A DNA stretch of 64,000 nt from Pseudoalteromonas arabiensis (GTDB lineage: Bacteria; Pseudomonadota; Gammaproteobacteria; Enterobacterales; Alteromonadaceae). The notes below the pieces were generated by a model that ran no database searches, was not told the DNA's origin, and worked only from the letters and a program-made list of their open reading frames with translations. Location of the stretch: the NCBI RefSeq assembly GCF_001550155.1, contig NZ_LRUF01000019.1, forward strand, positions 186,001 to 250,000, given 5' to 3'. A program made the translations under genes and the position numbers. This document shows positions 17,291 through 26,403 of this stretch, piece after piece (position 1 is the first letter of the stretch; every line of letters begins with the position of its first letter).

Positions 17291-17424
17291 GTTTGATTCC
17301 GATGTAGTTACAGTAAATTTATGCTTAAAAAATAGGCGTAGCTAGTAATTCAAGCTTAAAAGAGATTGATTTAGTGAATTTATATCCAATTATAGTGTAT
17401 TTTTATTCTTATAGTCATGCGTTA

Positions 17425-17442
17425 TTTGCAATAAAATGCAAA
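17425..17442. promoter_or_regulatory. Inverted repeat upstream of the TonB receptor gene
   Basis: TTTGCA (17425-17430) and TGCAAA (17437-17442) flank a 6-base spacer in AT-rich DNA about 135-150 bp upstream of the receptor start. It could be an operator; no protein is assigned. Confidence 0.3.
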
Positions 17443-17470
17443 ATAATTGAATAAATACTCTATCTGGATG

Positions 17471-17827
17471 TTAACTATCGGAAAAAGGGCAATGGGTGCA
17501 GCCGTTTTTACAGCAATGGCCGCGCTTTAAAAAGAACCAGCGACTAAATACCATGTAGTTGTTTTGCATCGTGTAATCGAGATTTTCAATTAACTTACCT
17601 TGATCATAGAAAGGTTTGGCAAAAGCGAGCTGTTGCTTTAGAGGCTGTTGGTATAGTTTGAATAAAAATAAATTTATTTTCTTAATCGTACAATCACGGC
17701 ACAAACAGGATGTAGCTGCTTCATCAAGTGGTAAAATGGCGGGTAATTCATTACACCAACACGCATTTATATTGTCGGCTTGGCAGTTAAGTGTTGCTTT
17801 GCATTGCGAGCAAGTAAGGGTTGTCAT
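17471..17827 (-). CDS. Cysteine-rich CWC / DUF5522 fusion protein
   Basis: A 118-residue protein. The N-terminus (MTTLTCSQCKATLNCQ...CWC...CLCRDC, residues 4-55) is a cysteine-rich CWC domain, likely a zinc site. The C-terminus (MVFSRWFFLKRGHCCKNGCTHCPF, about 91-114) matches DUF5522, with a CC-x3-C-x2-C cluster. Both families are often separate small proteins; here they are fused. I start at the ATG ending at 17827; the frame extends 44 codons upstream but that part overlaps the divergent gene at 17871 and looks non-coding. Function unknown, possibly metal or RNA binding. Confidence 0.8.
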   Translation of the reverse strand: MTTLTCSQCKATLNCQADNINACWCNELPAILPLDEAATSCLCRDCTIKKINLFLFKLYQQPLKQQLAFAKPFYDQGKLIENLDYTMQNNYMVFSRWFFLKRGHCCKNGCTHCPFSDS

Positions 17828-17870
17828 TCTGTAAAAAGATGCTTTGAGATTGAAAAGGTAAGCATAGCAA

Positions 17871-18194
17871 ATGGATAAATTAGACGCATTAGATGAGTTT
17901 GCTCGATTTGGTGAAAACCGATTTGAGGCAATCGCCATTATTACCAGCAGCCCTGACAATCAAGGTGATGTGTATATTGTTACGCAAGACGTTTTTTGTC
18001 AGGTTTTACAGCGTGTTATTGACGGTGAAATAGATATCGATGAGTTAGAACTTTGGGCAAATGTATTAGAGTCTCGTCAAGACATCGACGAAAGTGCGGT
18101 TGAAGGCGCAATCTTTGCCTTAAGTAATAACGAACAAATGGGTGAGTTGAGTAAAAGTACGCTAAAGAAGTTATTAGAACTGATCTTAGGCTGA
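17871..18194 (+). CDS. Hypothetical small acidic protein
   Basis: A 107-residue cytosolic protein rich in D and E, without signal peptide or membrane segment. Predicted mainly helical (LCQVLQRVIDGEIDIDELELWANVLESR and KSTLKKLLELILG). No catalytic motif and no family that I recognise. It is divergent from the CWC/DUF5522 gene, 43 bp between start codons, and ends within a perfect hairpin. Confidence 0.7.
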   Translation: MDKLDALDEFARFGENRFEAIAIITSSPDNQGDVYIVTQDVFCQVLQRVIDGEIDIDELELWANVLESRQDIDESAVEGAIFALSNNEQMGELSKSTLKKLLELILG

Positions 18195-18220
18195 AAGAGT
18201 CTTATATCTTTCAGCCTAAG
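18185..18220. terminator. Perfect 13-bp hairpin between convergent genes
   Basis: CTTAGGCTGAAAG (18185-18197) and CTTTCAGCCTAAG (18208-18220) with a 10-base loop, overlapping the stop of the upstream gene and 14 bp from the end of fbp. It lacks a long T run, so termination strength is uncertain. Confidence 0.6.
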
Positions 18221-18234
18221 GTATGTACTTGTTG

Positions 18235-19203
18235 CTACTTATGATAGTTCAAGCAGGTTTCAACTTCGTTTTTCGAGCCTAAGATCACCGCAACACGCTG
18301 GTGGATAGCGTCAGGTTGAATATCCATGATGCGCTCTGTGCCCGTTGAGGCAATACCGCCAGCTTGTTCGATTAACATTGCCATAGGGTTTGCTTCGTAT
18401 AGTAAACGTAATTTGTTAGGCTTATTTGGATCTTTCGTATCGGTCGGGTAAGTGAAAATACCACCACGACATAAAACACGGTGCACATCACCCACCATTG
18501 CAGCAATCCAGCGCATGTTGAAGTTACGACCACGAGGGCCTGTGTCACCAGCAATTAAGTCATTGATGTAATTTTGCATCGCCGGTTGCCAATGGCGCTG
18601 GTTAGAGGCATTAATAGCAAATTCGCTGGTGTCTTCAGGTACTTTTGCAAAATCTTCTGTCAATAAGAAGGTACCGTGCGTTTTATCTAAGGTGAAAAAG
18701 CGTGTGCCTTTGCCAGTTGTTAATGCCAGCACGGTAGATGGGCCATATAATACATAACCCGCTGCAACTTGGTTTTTACCCGGTTGCATAAAGATACTTG
18801 GATCAGCAGGATCCGCGCCATCAGGCGCTGCCATAATTGAGAAAATTGTACCAACCAGTGAGTTAATATCGGTATTTGAAGAGCCATCAAGCGGGTCAAA
18901 GGCAACGATATATTTAGCATCAGGATTACCTGCAACGGTAAAGTCTTCTTCCTCAGAAGCAATGGCTTTTACGTAGCCCGATTCGAGTAAAATGTCTTTT
19001 AGAAGCTGATTGGTAAGTACATCTAATTTCTTTTGTGTTTCACCCTGAATATTTTCATCAAGAGTTGAACCTAACACACCTGATAAGGCACCTTGACCAA
19101 CACGGAATGAAATTTCTTTACATGCCGCAAGCACTGTTCTGATCAATGAGATCAGTTCACGAGGGCAGCCATCTTCTAATAATACCGGTGGGAGTCTACG
19201 CAT
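18235..19203 (-). CDS. fbp: Fructose-1,6-bisphosphatase class I
   Basis: A 322-residue gluconeogenic phosphatase removing the 1-phosphate of fructose-1,6-bisphosphate. Metal and substrate motifs: ASEEED (about 81-86), [22 protein letters not shown] (about 104-125), and [20 protein letters not shown] (about 267-286). Length and start are typical; AGGA precedes the ATG by about 8 nt. It stands alone as a minus-strand gene. Confidence 0.96.
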   Translation of the reverse strand: MRRLPPVLLEDGCPRELISLIRTVLAACKEISFRVGQGALSGVLGSTLDENIQGETQKKLDVLTNQLLKDILLESGYVKAIASEEEDFTVAGNPDAKYIVAFDPLDGSSNTDINSLVGTIFSIMAAPDGADPADPSIFMQPGKNQVAAGYVLYGPSTVLALTTGKGTRFFTLDKTHGTFLLTEDFAKVPEDTSEFAINASNQRHWQPAMQNYINDLIAGDTGPRGRNFNMRWIAAMVGDVHRVLCRGGIFTYPTDTKDPNKPNKLRLLYEANPMAMLIEQAGGIASTGTERIMDIQPDAIHQRVAVILGSKNEVETCLNYHK

Positions 19204-19364
19204 TCTATTTTCCTGATAACGTTGTAGCCAGACATTTTTAAGTGTGAGAGAGAATGTCTTAGCAAGCGCTGAATTTCGTCTTAAATAGCTGTTTTTTGTT
19301 GGCGATACTTTATACTGCCAAATACCTGTACAGTATTTAAAACGCGAATAACAAAGATAAGATT

Positions 19365-21794
19365 ATGCAAAAAATACCATTACTACGATACCTGCTCTTA
19401 GCTGTGCTGCTTACTATAATAACTCAAGCACACGCAGCAATTAAGCCTATAAATGATTTTACTGAAAAAATGAGTCATTTTTCGGGCTATTATTCTTTCT
19501 ATTATGATTCTGAAAGCGGCAAAGTGTACGTTGCAGTTGATAAACTCAAGCAACCTTTTTTACTTCAGCAAAGCTTACCTTATGGGGTCGGCTCAAATGA
19601 TATAGGGCTTGATCGAGGGCAACTTGGCAATACCTATTTAGTACAATTTGAACGTTTTGGTGACAAGGTGATGTTACGAGCATTGAATACTTATTATCGG
19701 GCGAATACGGCCAACTTGGCTGAGCAGCAAAGTATCAAAGAAGCGTTTGCTTCGAGTATTCTTGCGGGCTTTAGTGTTGTTGCAGAGTCAGACTCAGCGG
19801 TACTTGTAGACTATACTCCTTATTTATTGAGTGATGTGCACGGTGTAAGTCGTCGTTTAGCTGCAACTTCGCAGGGGAGCTTTAATTTAGATGGTAATCG
19901 AAGCGCAGTCTATTTAGCTCGTTCAAATGCATTTGTGAAAAATACAGAGTTAGAGGCAATACTCACTTTTCAAGGTAGTAACCCTGGTGAGTTTGTTCGT
20001 CAAGTGAGCGCTGATCCTCACGTACTTACAGTACATATGCATCATTCTTTTATTGAACTGCCTGATGATAACTACACACCACGTCAATTCCATCCTCAAT
20101 CCGGTTACTGGAGTATTGAGCATAAAGATTATGCCGCGCCACTTGGTGAGTCTATGTATGTGCGTTACATTCCGCGTCATCGTTTAGCAAAAAAAGATCC
20201 GAGCTTGCCAATTAGCGAACCCGTTGAACCGATTATTTACTATTTAGATCCAGGCGTGCCTGAGCCAGTTAAAACAGCCTTGTTAGAGGGCGCTAAATGG
20301 TGGAATGATGCATTCAATGCTGCTGGTTATAAGAACGCATTTATCGTTAAAGTGTTACCTGATGATGCTGATCCTATGGATATACGCTACAACGTGATCC
20401 AATGGGTACACCGTGCAACACGTGGCTGGTCGTATGGCAGCTCAGTGATAGACCCGAGGACGGGCGAAATTATTAAAGGCCATGTAACACTGGGTTCATT
20501 ACGTGTACGTCAAGATATCCTTATCGCTGAGGCATTAGCTGCCCCTTATTTTGAAGGTAATGAAGTTGCTACTCGTTTACAAGCAATGGCTCTTGACCGT
20601 ATTCGTCAACTAAGCGCTCATGAAATAGGCCACACGTTAGGGATTGCACATAACTTTTCAGCGTCGGTCGCTGATAGAGCATCGGTAATGGACTATCCTC
20701 ACCCGCTACTTAGTTTCAATGAGCAAGGCAAACTGGATGTGAGCCGAGGCTATGCCTCTGGTATGGGAGTGTGGGACACACAAGTGATAAAATACGGTTA
20801 TAGCGATTTTACAAACCAAGATGAACCACAACAACTGGCCGCAATTTTAGCTGAAAATAAAAGTAAAGGGCTGGAATTCATTTCGGACAGTGATGCACGT
20901 GCTAAAGGGGGCGCTCATCCAACGGGGCATTTGTGGGATAACGGACGTTCACCAAGTGATGAGTTAATGCGTGTACTTGATGTTCGCAAACAAGCGCTGA
21001 CGAGCTTTGGTATTGAAAATATCAAAACGGGGACTGCGTTATCGCAACTAGAAGAAATGCTGGTGCCACTTTATTTATTCCATCGCTATCAAGTTGAAGC
21101 TGCGGTTAAATTAATTGCCGGTGTTAATTACGAATATGAAGTACGTGATGGCTCAGAGCCAAAAGGGGCGCAAGTTGTAGCTAAGCAAACCCAGCAGGCG
21201 GCTGTTGATGCACTCCTTGCTACACTAAAAGCTGAGAATCTAGTTTTACCTGAGTCAGTGTTAGCGCTTATTCCACCAAAAGCGTATGGGGAATCTAAAT
21301 CACGCGAGAGCATTGTCGGTCGTACAGGATTAACCCTTGATGCTATGGCACTGCCTGAAGTCGCGGCTGCACATAGTTTAAGCCTATTATTTAATAACCA
21401 GCGTGTTAATCGTCTCGCGCAGCAACAAGCGCGTAGCGATGCATTTTATAGTTTAGATTCATTATTAGCTCAAACTTATCAGCAAATTTTCGAGCAAAAA
21501 GTTGCCCAGGGGATGGCGGGTAAGATTAACCAACGAGTGCAGCTTTTAACGGCTAAGCAATTTGCTGATTTAGTAACGAGTGATAAAGTCGCCCCCGAGG
21601 TACAAGCACAGTTTCGTTATTATCTTGCCAAGCTTGCAAAGAGTTACCAGCAAGAATCAATGCTAGGAAGTGCATCAGTAGGTGATAGCGCCTTCAAACA
21701 ATATTTAAGCGAACAAATCAGCCACTTTTTAGCAAGCGGTGAGTGGCCTGCAAACTTTAAAGTATTGCCAATGCCACCGGGTTCACCAATTTAA
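19365..21794 (+). CDS. Exported zinc-dependent metalloprotease (DUF5117/DUF4953 type)
   Basis: An 809-residue protein with a signal peptide (about 1-24, cleavage after AHA). The N-terminal region (about 30-230) fits the DUF5117 module. The zinc site is HEIGHTLGIAH at residues 419-429, the extended HExxHxxGxxH of metzincin-like peptidases, followed by a downstream Met in SVMDYPHP. The C-terminal 250 residues are helical. Likely periplasmic or surface peptidase. Monocistronic, ended by a hairpin at 21812. Confidence 0.9.
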   Translation: MQKIPLLRYLLLAVLLTIITQAHAAIKPINDFTEKMSHFSGYYSFYYDSESGKVYVAVDKLKQPFLLQQSLPYGVGSNDIGLDRGQLGNTYLVQFERFGDKVMLRALNTYYRANTANLAEQQSIKEAFASSILAGFSVVAESDSAVLVDYTPYLLSDVHGVSRRLAATSQGSFNLDGNRSAVYLARSNAFVKNTELEAILTFQGSNPGEFVRQVSADPHVLTVHMHHSFIELPDDNYTPRQFHPQSGYWSIEHKDYAAPLGESMYVRYIPRHRLAKKDPSLPISEPVEPIIYYLDPGVPEPVKTALLEGAKWWNDAFNAAGYKNAFIVKVLPDDADPMDIRYNVIQWVHRATRGWSYGSSVIDPRTGEIIKGHVTLGSLRVRQDILIAEALAAPYFEGNEVATRLQAMALDRIRQLSAHEIGHTLGIAHNFSASVADRASVMDYPHPLLSFNEQGKLDVSRGYASGMGVWDTQVIKYGYSDFTNQDEPQQLAAILAENKSKGLEFISDSDARAKGGAHPTGHLWDNGRSPSDELMRVLDVRKQALTSFGIENIKTGTALSQLEEMLVPLYLFHRYQVEAAVKLIAGVNYEYEVRDGSEPKGAQVVAKQTQQAAVDALLATLKAENLVLPESVLALIPPKAYGESKSRESIVGRTGLTLDAMALPEVAAAHSLSLLFNNQRVNRLAQQQARSDAFYSLDSLLAQTYQQIFEQKVAQGMAGKINQRVQLLTAKQFADLVTSDKVAPEVQAQFRYYLAKLAKSYQQESMLGSASVGDSAFKQYLSEQISHFLASGEWPANFKVLPMPPGSPI

Positions 21795-21811
21795 CCCACC
21801 TTTATTTTAAG

Positions 21812-21836
21812 ACGCCTAGCATAGCTAGGCGTTTTA
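21812..21836 (+). terminator. Terminator of the metalloprotease gene
   Basis: Perfect 9-bp stem ACGCCTAGC / GCTAGGCGT with a 3-base loop, followed by TTTT. Confidence 0.85.
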
Positions 21837-21898
21837 CTTGCATAAAACTGGATTTTTGCTAATCTAGCGACCTCTCTTTTTGTCTTCTTGGGGTGTAT

Positions 21899-22681
21899 AT
21901 GGCGTTTTTTTCTCGCTCGCTGCTTGCGGCAGCTATTACATTCTCGAGTTTTTCAAGTTATGCCTCATTAGCTAAAAAGCAATGCGAAGTTGAGCTTAGT
22001 CACGGCTTGATCATTACAGATGATGTTATTCGTATTGTTGATAAAGGCCAAACCCGTGTACAAATAAACAACAATACTCAGTTATTTATTCGTGGCTATT
22101 GGGTTGACCTTAATCCAGAAGAAAGCAAAGTCGTGGAGCAGTTTAGTTTAGGTATTCGTGACACTGTGCCTGAATTAGTTGAACTGGCCACTGACGGTGT
22201 AAATTTAGGTTTGAGTGCTATTGAGCAGGTCGTTGAGGGCATGTCCGACAAAGAACCTGAAGTACTTAAAACGCAATTACAGTATGTTGAACGTGCTTTG
22301 ATGGATAAGTTTAAGCGTGGCGATGACTTTTTCTTTATCGCCCCGCAATCATTGTCGAAAATCGATGACTTTTTTACCAAAGAGATCAGCCAAAAAATTC
22401 ACTCAGCTGTACATGGCTCATTAGGGGCTATTTTAGTTTCATTAGGTGATGCGTTTAAATCACGTGAGGGAAATATCGAAGATCGTATTAACGACATGGG
22501 TCAGCGTATGGATATTATCTCTAAGGAAATAGATAAGTCACTGCAAAAGAAAGCGGAGCAGCTTGAAATGAAAGCCTCTGAATACTGTGAGTGTTTAAAC
22601 TCACTAGATGTCACTGAATCTCGATTACAAAAAATAGTGCCAGGAATGGCCGATTTCGATTTGGTACAGATTAAGTCTTAA
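21899..22681 (+). CDS. DUF2884 (YggN-like) exported protein
   Basis: A 260-residue protein with a signal peptide (about 1-20, SSYA-SL). The mature part has the DUF2884 pattern: KQCEVELSHGLIITDDVIRI, followed by long amphipathic helices (FSLGIRDTVPELVELATDGVNLGLSAIEQV; DRINDMGQRMDIISKEIDKS) and a C-terminal YCECLNSLD. Periplasmic, function unknown. ATG at 21899 chosen; a GTG two codons earlier is possible. Confidence 0.8.
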   Translation: MAFFSRSLLAAAITFSSFSSYASLAKKQCEVELSHGLIITDDVIRIVDKGQTRVQINNNTQLFIRGYWVDLNPEESKVVEQFSLGIRDTVPELVELATDGVNLGLSAIEQVVEGMSDKEPEVLKTQLQYVERALMDKFKRGDDFFFIAPQSLSKIDDFFTKEISQKIHSAVHGSLGAILVSLGDAFKSREGNIEDRINDMGQRMDIISKEIDKSLQKKAEQLEMKASEYCECLNSLDVTESRLQKIVPGMADFDLVQIKS

Positions 22682-22709
22682 AAGCCCAGTAAACTTACTG
22701 GGCTTTTTA
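22681..22709 (+). terminator. Terminator of the DUF2884 gene
   Basis: AAAAGCCCAGTAA / TTACTGGGCTTTTT hairpin with a tight loop and T5 tail; begins at the last base of the stop codon. It also serves transcripts arriving from the convergent chemoreceptor gene. Confidence 0.88.
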
Positions 22710-22734
22710 TGTCTGGCTTTTGATACGTGAATAG

Positions 22735-24360
22735 TTAGCTAAATTTAGCTGTTTCTGTCTCTAAATCAGCGGTAAGGCCTTTGATTGAATCGGTTGCCGT
22801 ATGTGCCTGACTGGATACGTTAGCCGTCTGTGAGGCCGTATCTGAAATGGTGACCACACGTTTTGCTGTATCTTCACCTGCGTCTAATTGCTCTTTAGCT
22901 GCTATAGCAATTTGATGGCTCATTTGTGCGATTGCACTTAATGAACTCGCAACTCGGTTTAGTTCTTCATTGGCTTTGGTTGATTTAGCCACAGTTTGTT
23001 CACTGGTCGAAATACTCAGTGCAACAGATGACTTAGCATCTTGTGTTGCTGATTGTAATTTACCAATCATGTTGCGGATTTCTTCGGTACTGGTTTGTGT
23101 TCGTTGTGCAAGGCCACGGACTTCATCAGCAACAACCGCAAACCCTCTACCTTGTTCGCCAGCACGAGCTGCCTCAATGGCTGCATTAAGGGCTAATAGA
23201 TTTGTTTGCTCTGCAATTCCTTGAATAACACTTAGCACATTAGCGATATTATTTACTTCATCATCAAGAACTTGAATGTTATTACCAGCGCTGTCAATTT
23301 GTTGCTCTAAAAGTGCGATTGTTTGTGCTGCTTCGTTGGTTAAGTGGCTTGCGCTTTGCCCTTGGTTCTCAGCTTCTTGTACTGAGTAAGCTGCTTGTTC
23401 GGCATGCTCAACAACTGTTTGCGCTGAGGCGGTTAGCTCAGTAATGGCTGAGGCAACCATTTGTGTTTCTTCATTTAAACTACGGGTGAGTTTATCAAGC
23501 TCAATAGAGCGAGACTCGTTATCAACACTTTGATTTTTGAGGCTATCAGTTACATCTTTGATACCATCAACAACGCCGCGTAAGCCTTGTTGCATGTAAT
23601 GCATGGCCGCAATAATACTTTCACTTGGCGCATCTTGGCGGATAGTTGAGTGGAGGTTGCCACGTGATACGTTTTTAACGATATCAATAACTTCATTGAT
23701 TTCACCTCCCAATGCATTGGTCAGTGATGAGCCAAAGCGTGCAATTGCAAACGTGAGGGCAATGGCAATGAGCATAGATAAACCCAATAGCCACTTTGCT
23801 GTGCTCCAGTATCGTTCATCGACTTCTTTTGCACTAATTCCTGTGCCAACATACCAGCCAAACAGCGGTGTTTTTTGTACAACAGACGTTAAGTCTACTG
23901 TTTCACCATCACGGACAGAGTCCCAGTGGTAAGTGATAATTTTATTTGTTGTGTTACCCACGAGTTGCTCGACCATGCGACCAATGCTGTTACCACTGGC
24001 ATCTTTAAAGTCATTAAAGCTAGTACCATGCAATTCTGGGTCATGTGGCGTGGCAACAAAATCTAAATTATTGTCGACGACATAAACATACTCTGAATCG
24101 TGATATTTATTTTCTCTTAAAACCTGAGTTGCCAACTCTTTAGCCTGAGTTTCATCAAGCTGGCCATTTTTTACCATCAATTCGAATTGCTCAACGATAT
24201 TAGTTGTGCTTTTCATCAATTGGTTAATACGCGCAATGTTATCGCTCTCACTTGCATGACGTAACGACTGTAAACCCAACAAGGCTATTGCGCAAAGTGC
24301 AATAAAAATGGCGGTAGCAAATAAGCTAATTTTTGTTTTTAAAGCTAGTCCTGATAACAC
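22735..24360 (-). CDS. Methyl-accepting chemotaxis protein with Cache sensor
   Basis: A 541-residue chemoreceptor. Membrane helices at about 9-30 and 188-208 enclose a single-Cache (sCache_2) domain (about 45-180, with [18 protein letters not shown] and [11 protein letters not shown]). A HAMP-like region follows, then the cytoplasmic signalling hairpin with the conserved tip [28 protein letters not shown] (about 390-417). It starts with GTG ending at 24360, preceded by AAGGAGG at 7 nt. Such Cache domains usually bind small carboxylates; the ligand is not determined. Confidence 0.94.
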   Translation of the reverse strand: MLSGLALKTKISLFATAIFIALCAIALLGLQSLRHASESDNIARINQLMKSTTNIVEQFELMVKNGQLDETQAKELATQVLRENKYHDSEYVYVVDNNLDFVATPHDPELHGTSFNDFKDASGNSIGRMVEQLVGNTTNKIITYHWDSVRDGETVDLTSVVQKTPLFGWYVGTGISAKEVDERYWSTAKWLLGLSMLIAIALTFAIARFGSSLTNALGGEINEVIDIVKNVSRGNLHSTIRQDAPSESIIAAMHYMQQGLRGVVDGIKDVTDSLKNQSVDNESRSIELDKLTRSLNEETQMVASAITELTASAQTVVEHAEQAAYSVQEAENQGQSASHLTNEAAQTIALLEQQIDSAGNNIQVLDDEVNNIANVLSVIQGIAEQTNLLALNAAIEAARAGEQGRGFAVVADEVRGLAQRTQTSTEEIRNMIGKLQSATQDAKSSVALSISTSEQTVAKSTKANEELNRVASSLSAIAQMSHQIAIAAKEQLDAGEDTAKRVVTISDTASQTANVSSQAHTATDSIKGLTADLETETAKFS

Positions 24361-24475
24361 AGTTAGCCTCCTTTTATTATATCCCCTCTACTTTTCTACC
24401 ATGTTTATCGGCAACTTGTTAGCTTTTATTAAGTAAAAATGACAGCGTTATCATGATATTTGTTCAAGTACCTAT

Positions 24476-25174
24476 TTAGAGTGAAAGCTCAGCAGCGGTC
24501 AAGGGGCGGTATTCACCACTAGCTAGATTTTCATCAAGATGAATATTGGCAATTTTTTCACGGTGTAGTTCAACAACTTTGTTATCAACTGCGGCCAGCA
24601 TTCGTTTAACTTGATGATATTTACCTTCACAAATGGATAGGCGTAAGCTGTAGCTTGCAAGTTTTTCAACAATGGCTGGGCGAGTTAGCTCTTTTTCGTT
24701 GTGTAATTGCACCCCTTGCTCTAACGCTACTATTGCTTCTTCATTAATCGGTTCTTGCGTTTCAACTAAATAAGTTTTGAACTTGTTGTGCTTTGGTGAA
24801 GTTATTTTGTGCGACCAGTCACCATCATTGGTGATGATAACTAAGCCGGTGGTGTCTATATCTAAGCGACCAGCAACATGAAAGTCACTCATGTTTGGCT
24901 CATCGAGTAAGTCGAATACTGTCGGGTGAAGGTCATCTTTATTGGCACACACATAGCCTGCAGGCTTATGGAGCATGAAGTAGCGCTTGCCTAAAAAGAC
25001 CAACGGCTCGCCTTGCCAGCGAATATCATCTTGTTCAGTGACTGAAAAGTCAAAAGAGGTGATCACCTCACCGTTTACGGTGGCGTATTTACGTTTTATA
25101 CCAGCTCTGGTTTTACTGCGAGGTAATTCAGCAATATGACTGATAAATTTATCTAAACGGCATGGGAATTTCAT
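24476..25174 (-). CDS. rsuA: 16S rRNA pseudouridine synthase
   Basis: A 232-residue enzyme with an N-terminal S4 RNA-binding domain (RLDKFISHIAELPRSKTRAGIK) and the RsuA/RluB/E/F catalytic motif GRLDIDTTGLVIITNDG (catalytic Asp at about 100). The order and length match RsuA, which modifies U516 of 16S rRNA. I start at the ATG ending at 25174 (MKFPCRLDKF); a GTG three codons earlier is possible. Divergent from zapE, 58 bp between start codons. Confidence 0.88.
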   Translation of the reverse strand: MKFPCRLDKFISHIAELPRSKTRAGIKRKYATVNGEVITSFDFSVTEQDDIRWQGEPLVFLGKRYFMLHKPAGYVCANKDDLHPTVFDLLDEPNMSDFHVAGRLDIDTTGLVIITNDGDWSHKITSPKHNKFKTYLVETQEPINEEAIVALEQGVQLHNEKELTRPAIVEKLASYSLRLSICEGKYHQVKRMLAAVDNKVVELHREKIANIHLDENLASGEYRPLTAAELSL

Positions 25175-25232
25175 TGGGATCACATTTTTAGTCGGCTACA
25201 ATGGCCGCGAGTATAGCGGATACTGGTGACCT

Positions 25233-26345
25233 ATGACAGTACAGCAAGGACAAATATTAAGGTATTACCAAGCGCAAATAGCCAAAGGCGAGCTGCATGA
25301 AGACCATGCTCAACGCACAGCGATTAATGCGCTTGATAATCTAGCCACAGAATTGGCTGCGCCAAGACATTGGTGGCAAAGCGCTAAGCCAATAAAAGGG
25401 GTTTATTTATACGGCCCAGTAGGGCGTGGCAAATCCATGTTGATGGATGTGTTTTTTAAGCTGGTTAACATTGATGCGAAGCAGCGTTTGCACTTTCACC
25501 ATTTTATGAAGCAAGTGCATGAGCGTTTGATTCAGCTGCAAGGGCAGAAAAATCCGCTGACACTTATTGCTAAGGAGTGGGCACAGAACATTCGTTTGAT
25601 TTGCTTTGATGAGTTCTTTGTTTCTGATATTGGCGATGCCATGATCTTAGGTGGCTTATTCAAAGCCTTGTTTGAGCACCAAGTGGTGTTAGTGGCGACG
25701 TCTAACTGTCAACCTGAGCAGTTGTATCGCAACGGTTTACAACGAGCACGATTTTTACCCACTATCGATTTGTTAAATGATCATTGTCATATTTTAAGTG
25801 TTGAAGGCAATACCGATCATCGCTTTCGCTTTGGTAAACAAACCGAACATTACTTTATTGATAACAAAAGTGCCCTAATAGGGCGCTTTTTAAAGCAAGA
25901 GCAAGCAGTACAAAAGCAAACAACGATAGAGGTTTGCTATCGTCAGCTTAGCTGTGAGCTGCAAGCTCAAGATGCCATTATGTTTGACTTTATGGCGTTA
26001 TGTTCAGGTGCTAGAAGCACAGCAGATTACATTTATTTAGCAGAGCGCTTTCAGCGCATTTATTTGCTCAATGTGCCAGTAATGGGACGCGGAGCAACGG
26101 GTAAACAAATTGTGCATGGTATTGAAGACAGTTATCAACGTGAAAAACAGGATTTACAAGAGCACTTTTTAGATGATGAAGCCCGGCGCTTTATTGCTTT
26201 GGTTGATGAGTTTTATGACCGAGGTCGATTACTGGTGATCTCGGCTGAGGCGGGCATTAGTGATATATATCAAGGACAGAAACTGGCATTTGAGTATGCG
26301 CGTACAGAGTCTCGATTAGTCGAGATGCAAAGCTGGAAAAGATAA
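25233..26345 (+). CDS. zapE: Cell division ATPase ZapE (AFG1-like)
   Basis: A 370-residue P-loop ATPase. Walker A is GPVGRGKSMLMD (about 60-71), Walker B is RLICFDEFFVSDIGDAMIL (about 126-144), with AFG1 family marks RFLPTIDLL and ADYIYLAERFQRIYLLNVP. In E. coli ZapE destabilises FtsZ polymers under stress. Length is normal. It is followed immediately by a hairpin. Confidence 0.93.
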   Translation: MTVQQGQILRYYQAQIAKGELHEDHAQRTAINALDNLATELAAPRHWWQSAKPIKGVYLYGPVGRGKSMLMDVFFKLVNIDAKQRLHFHHFMKQVHERLIQLQGQKNPLTLIAKEWAQNIRLICFDEFFVSDIGDAMILGGLFKALFEHQVVLVATSNCQPEQLYRNGLQRARFLPTIDLLNDHCHILSVEGNTDHRFRFGKQTEHYFIDNKSALIGRFLKQEQAVQKQTTIEVCYRQLSCELQAQDAIMFDFMALCSGARSTADYIYLAERFQRIYLLNVPVMGRGATGKQIVHGIEDSYQREKQDLQEHFLDDEARRFIALVDEFYDRGRLLVISAEAGISDIYQGQKLAFEYARTESRLVEMQSWKR

Positions 26346-26370
26346 AAGGCGCATTAAAAAGTGCGCCTTT
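26345..26370. terminator. Bidirectional terminator between zapE and the TonB receptor gene
   Basis: Perfect 9-bp stem AAAGGCGCA / TGCGCCTTT, loop 8. The minus-strand copy has the better T tail, so it may serve the convergent receptor gene too. Confidence 0.75.
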
Positions 26371-26403
26371 GTTGTCAGTCTAGCTGGGGTTTATATGAAA
26401 ATG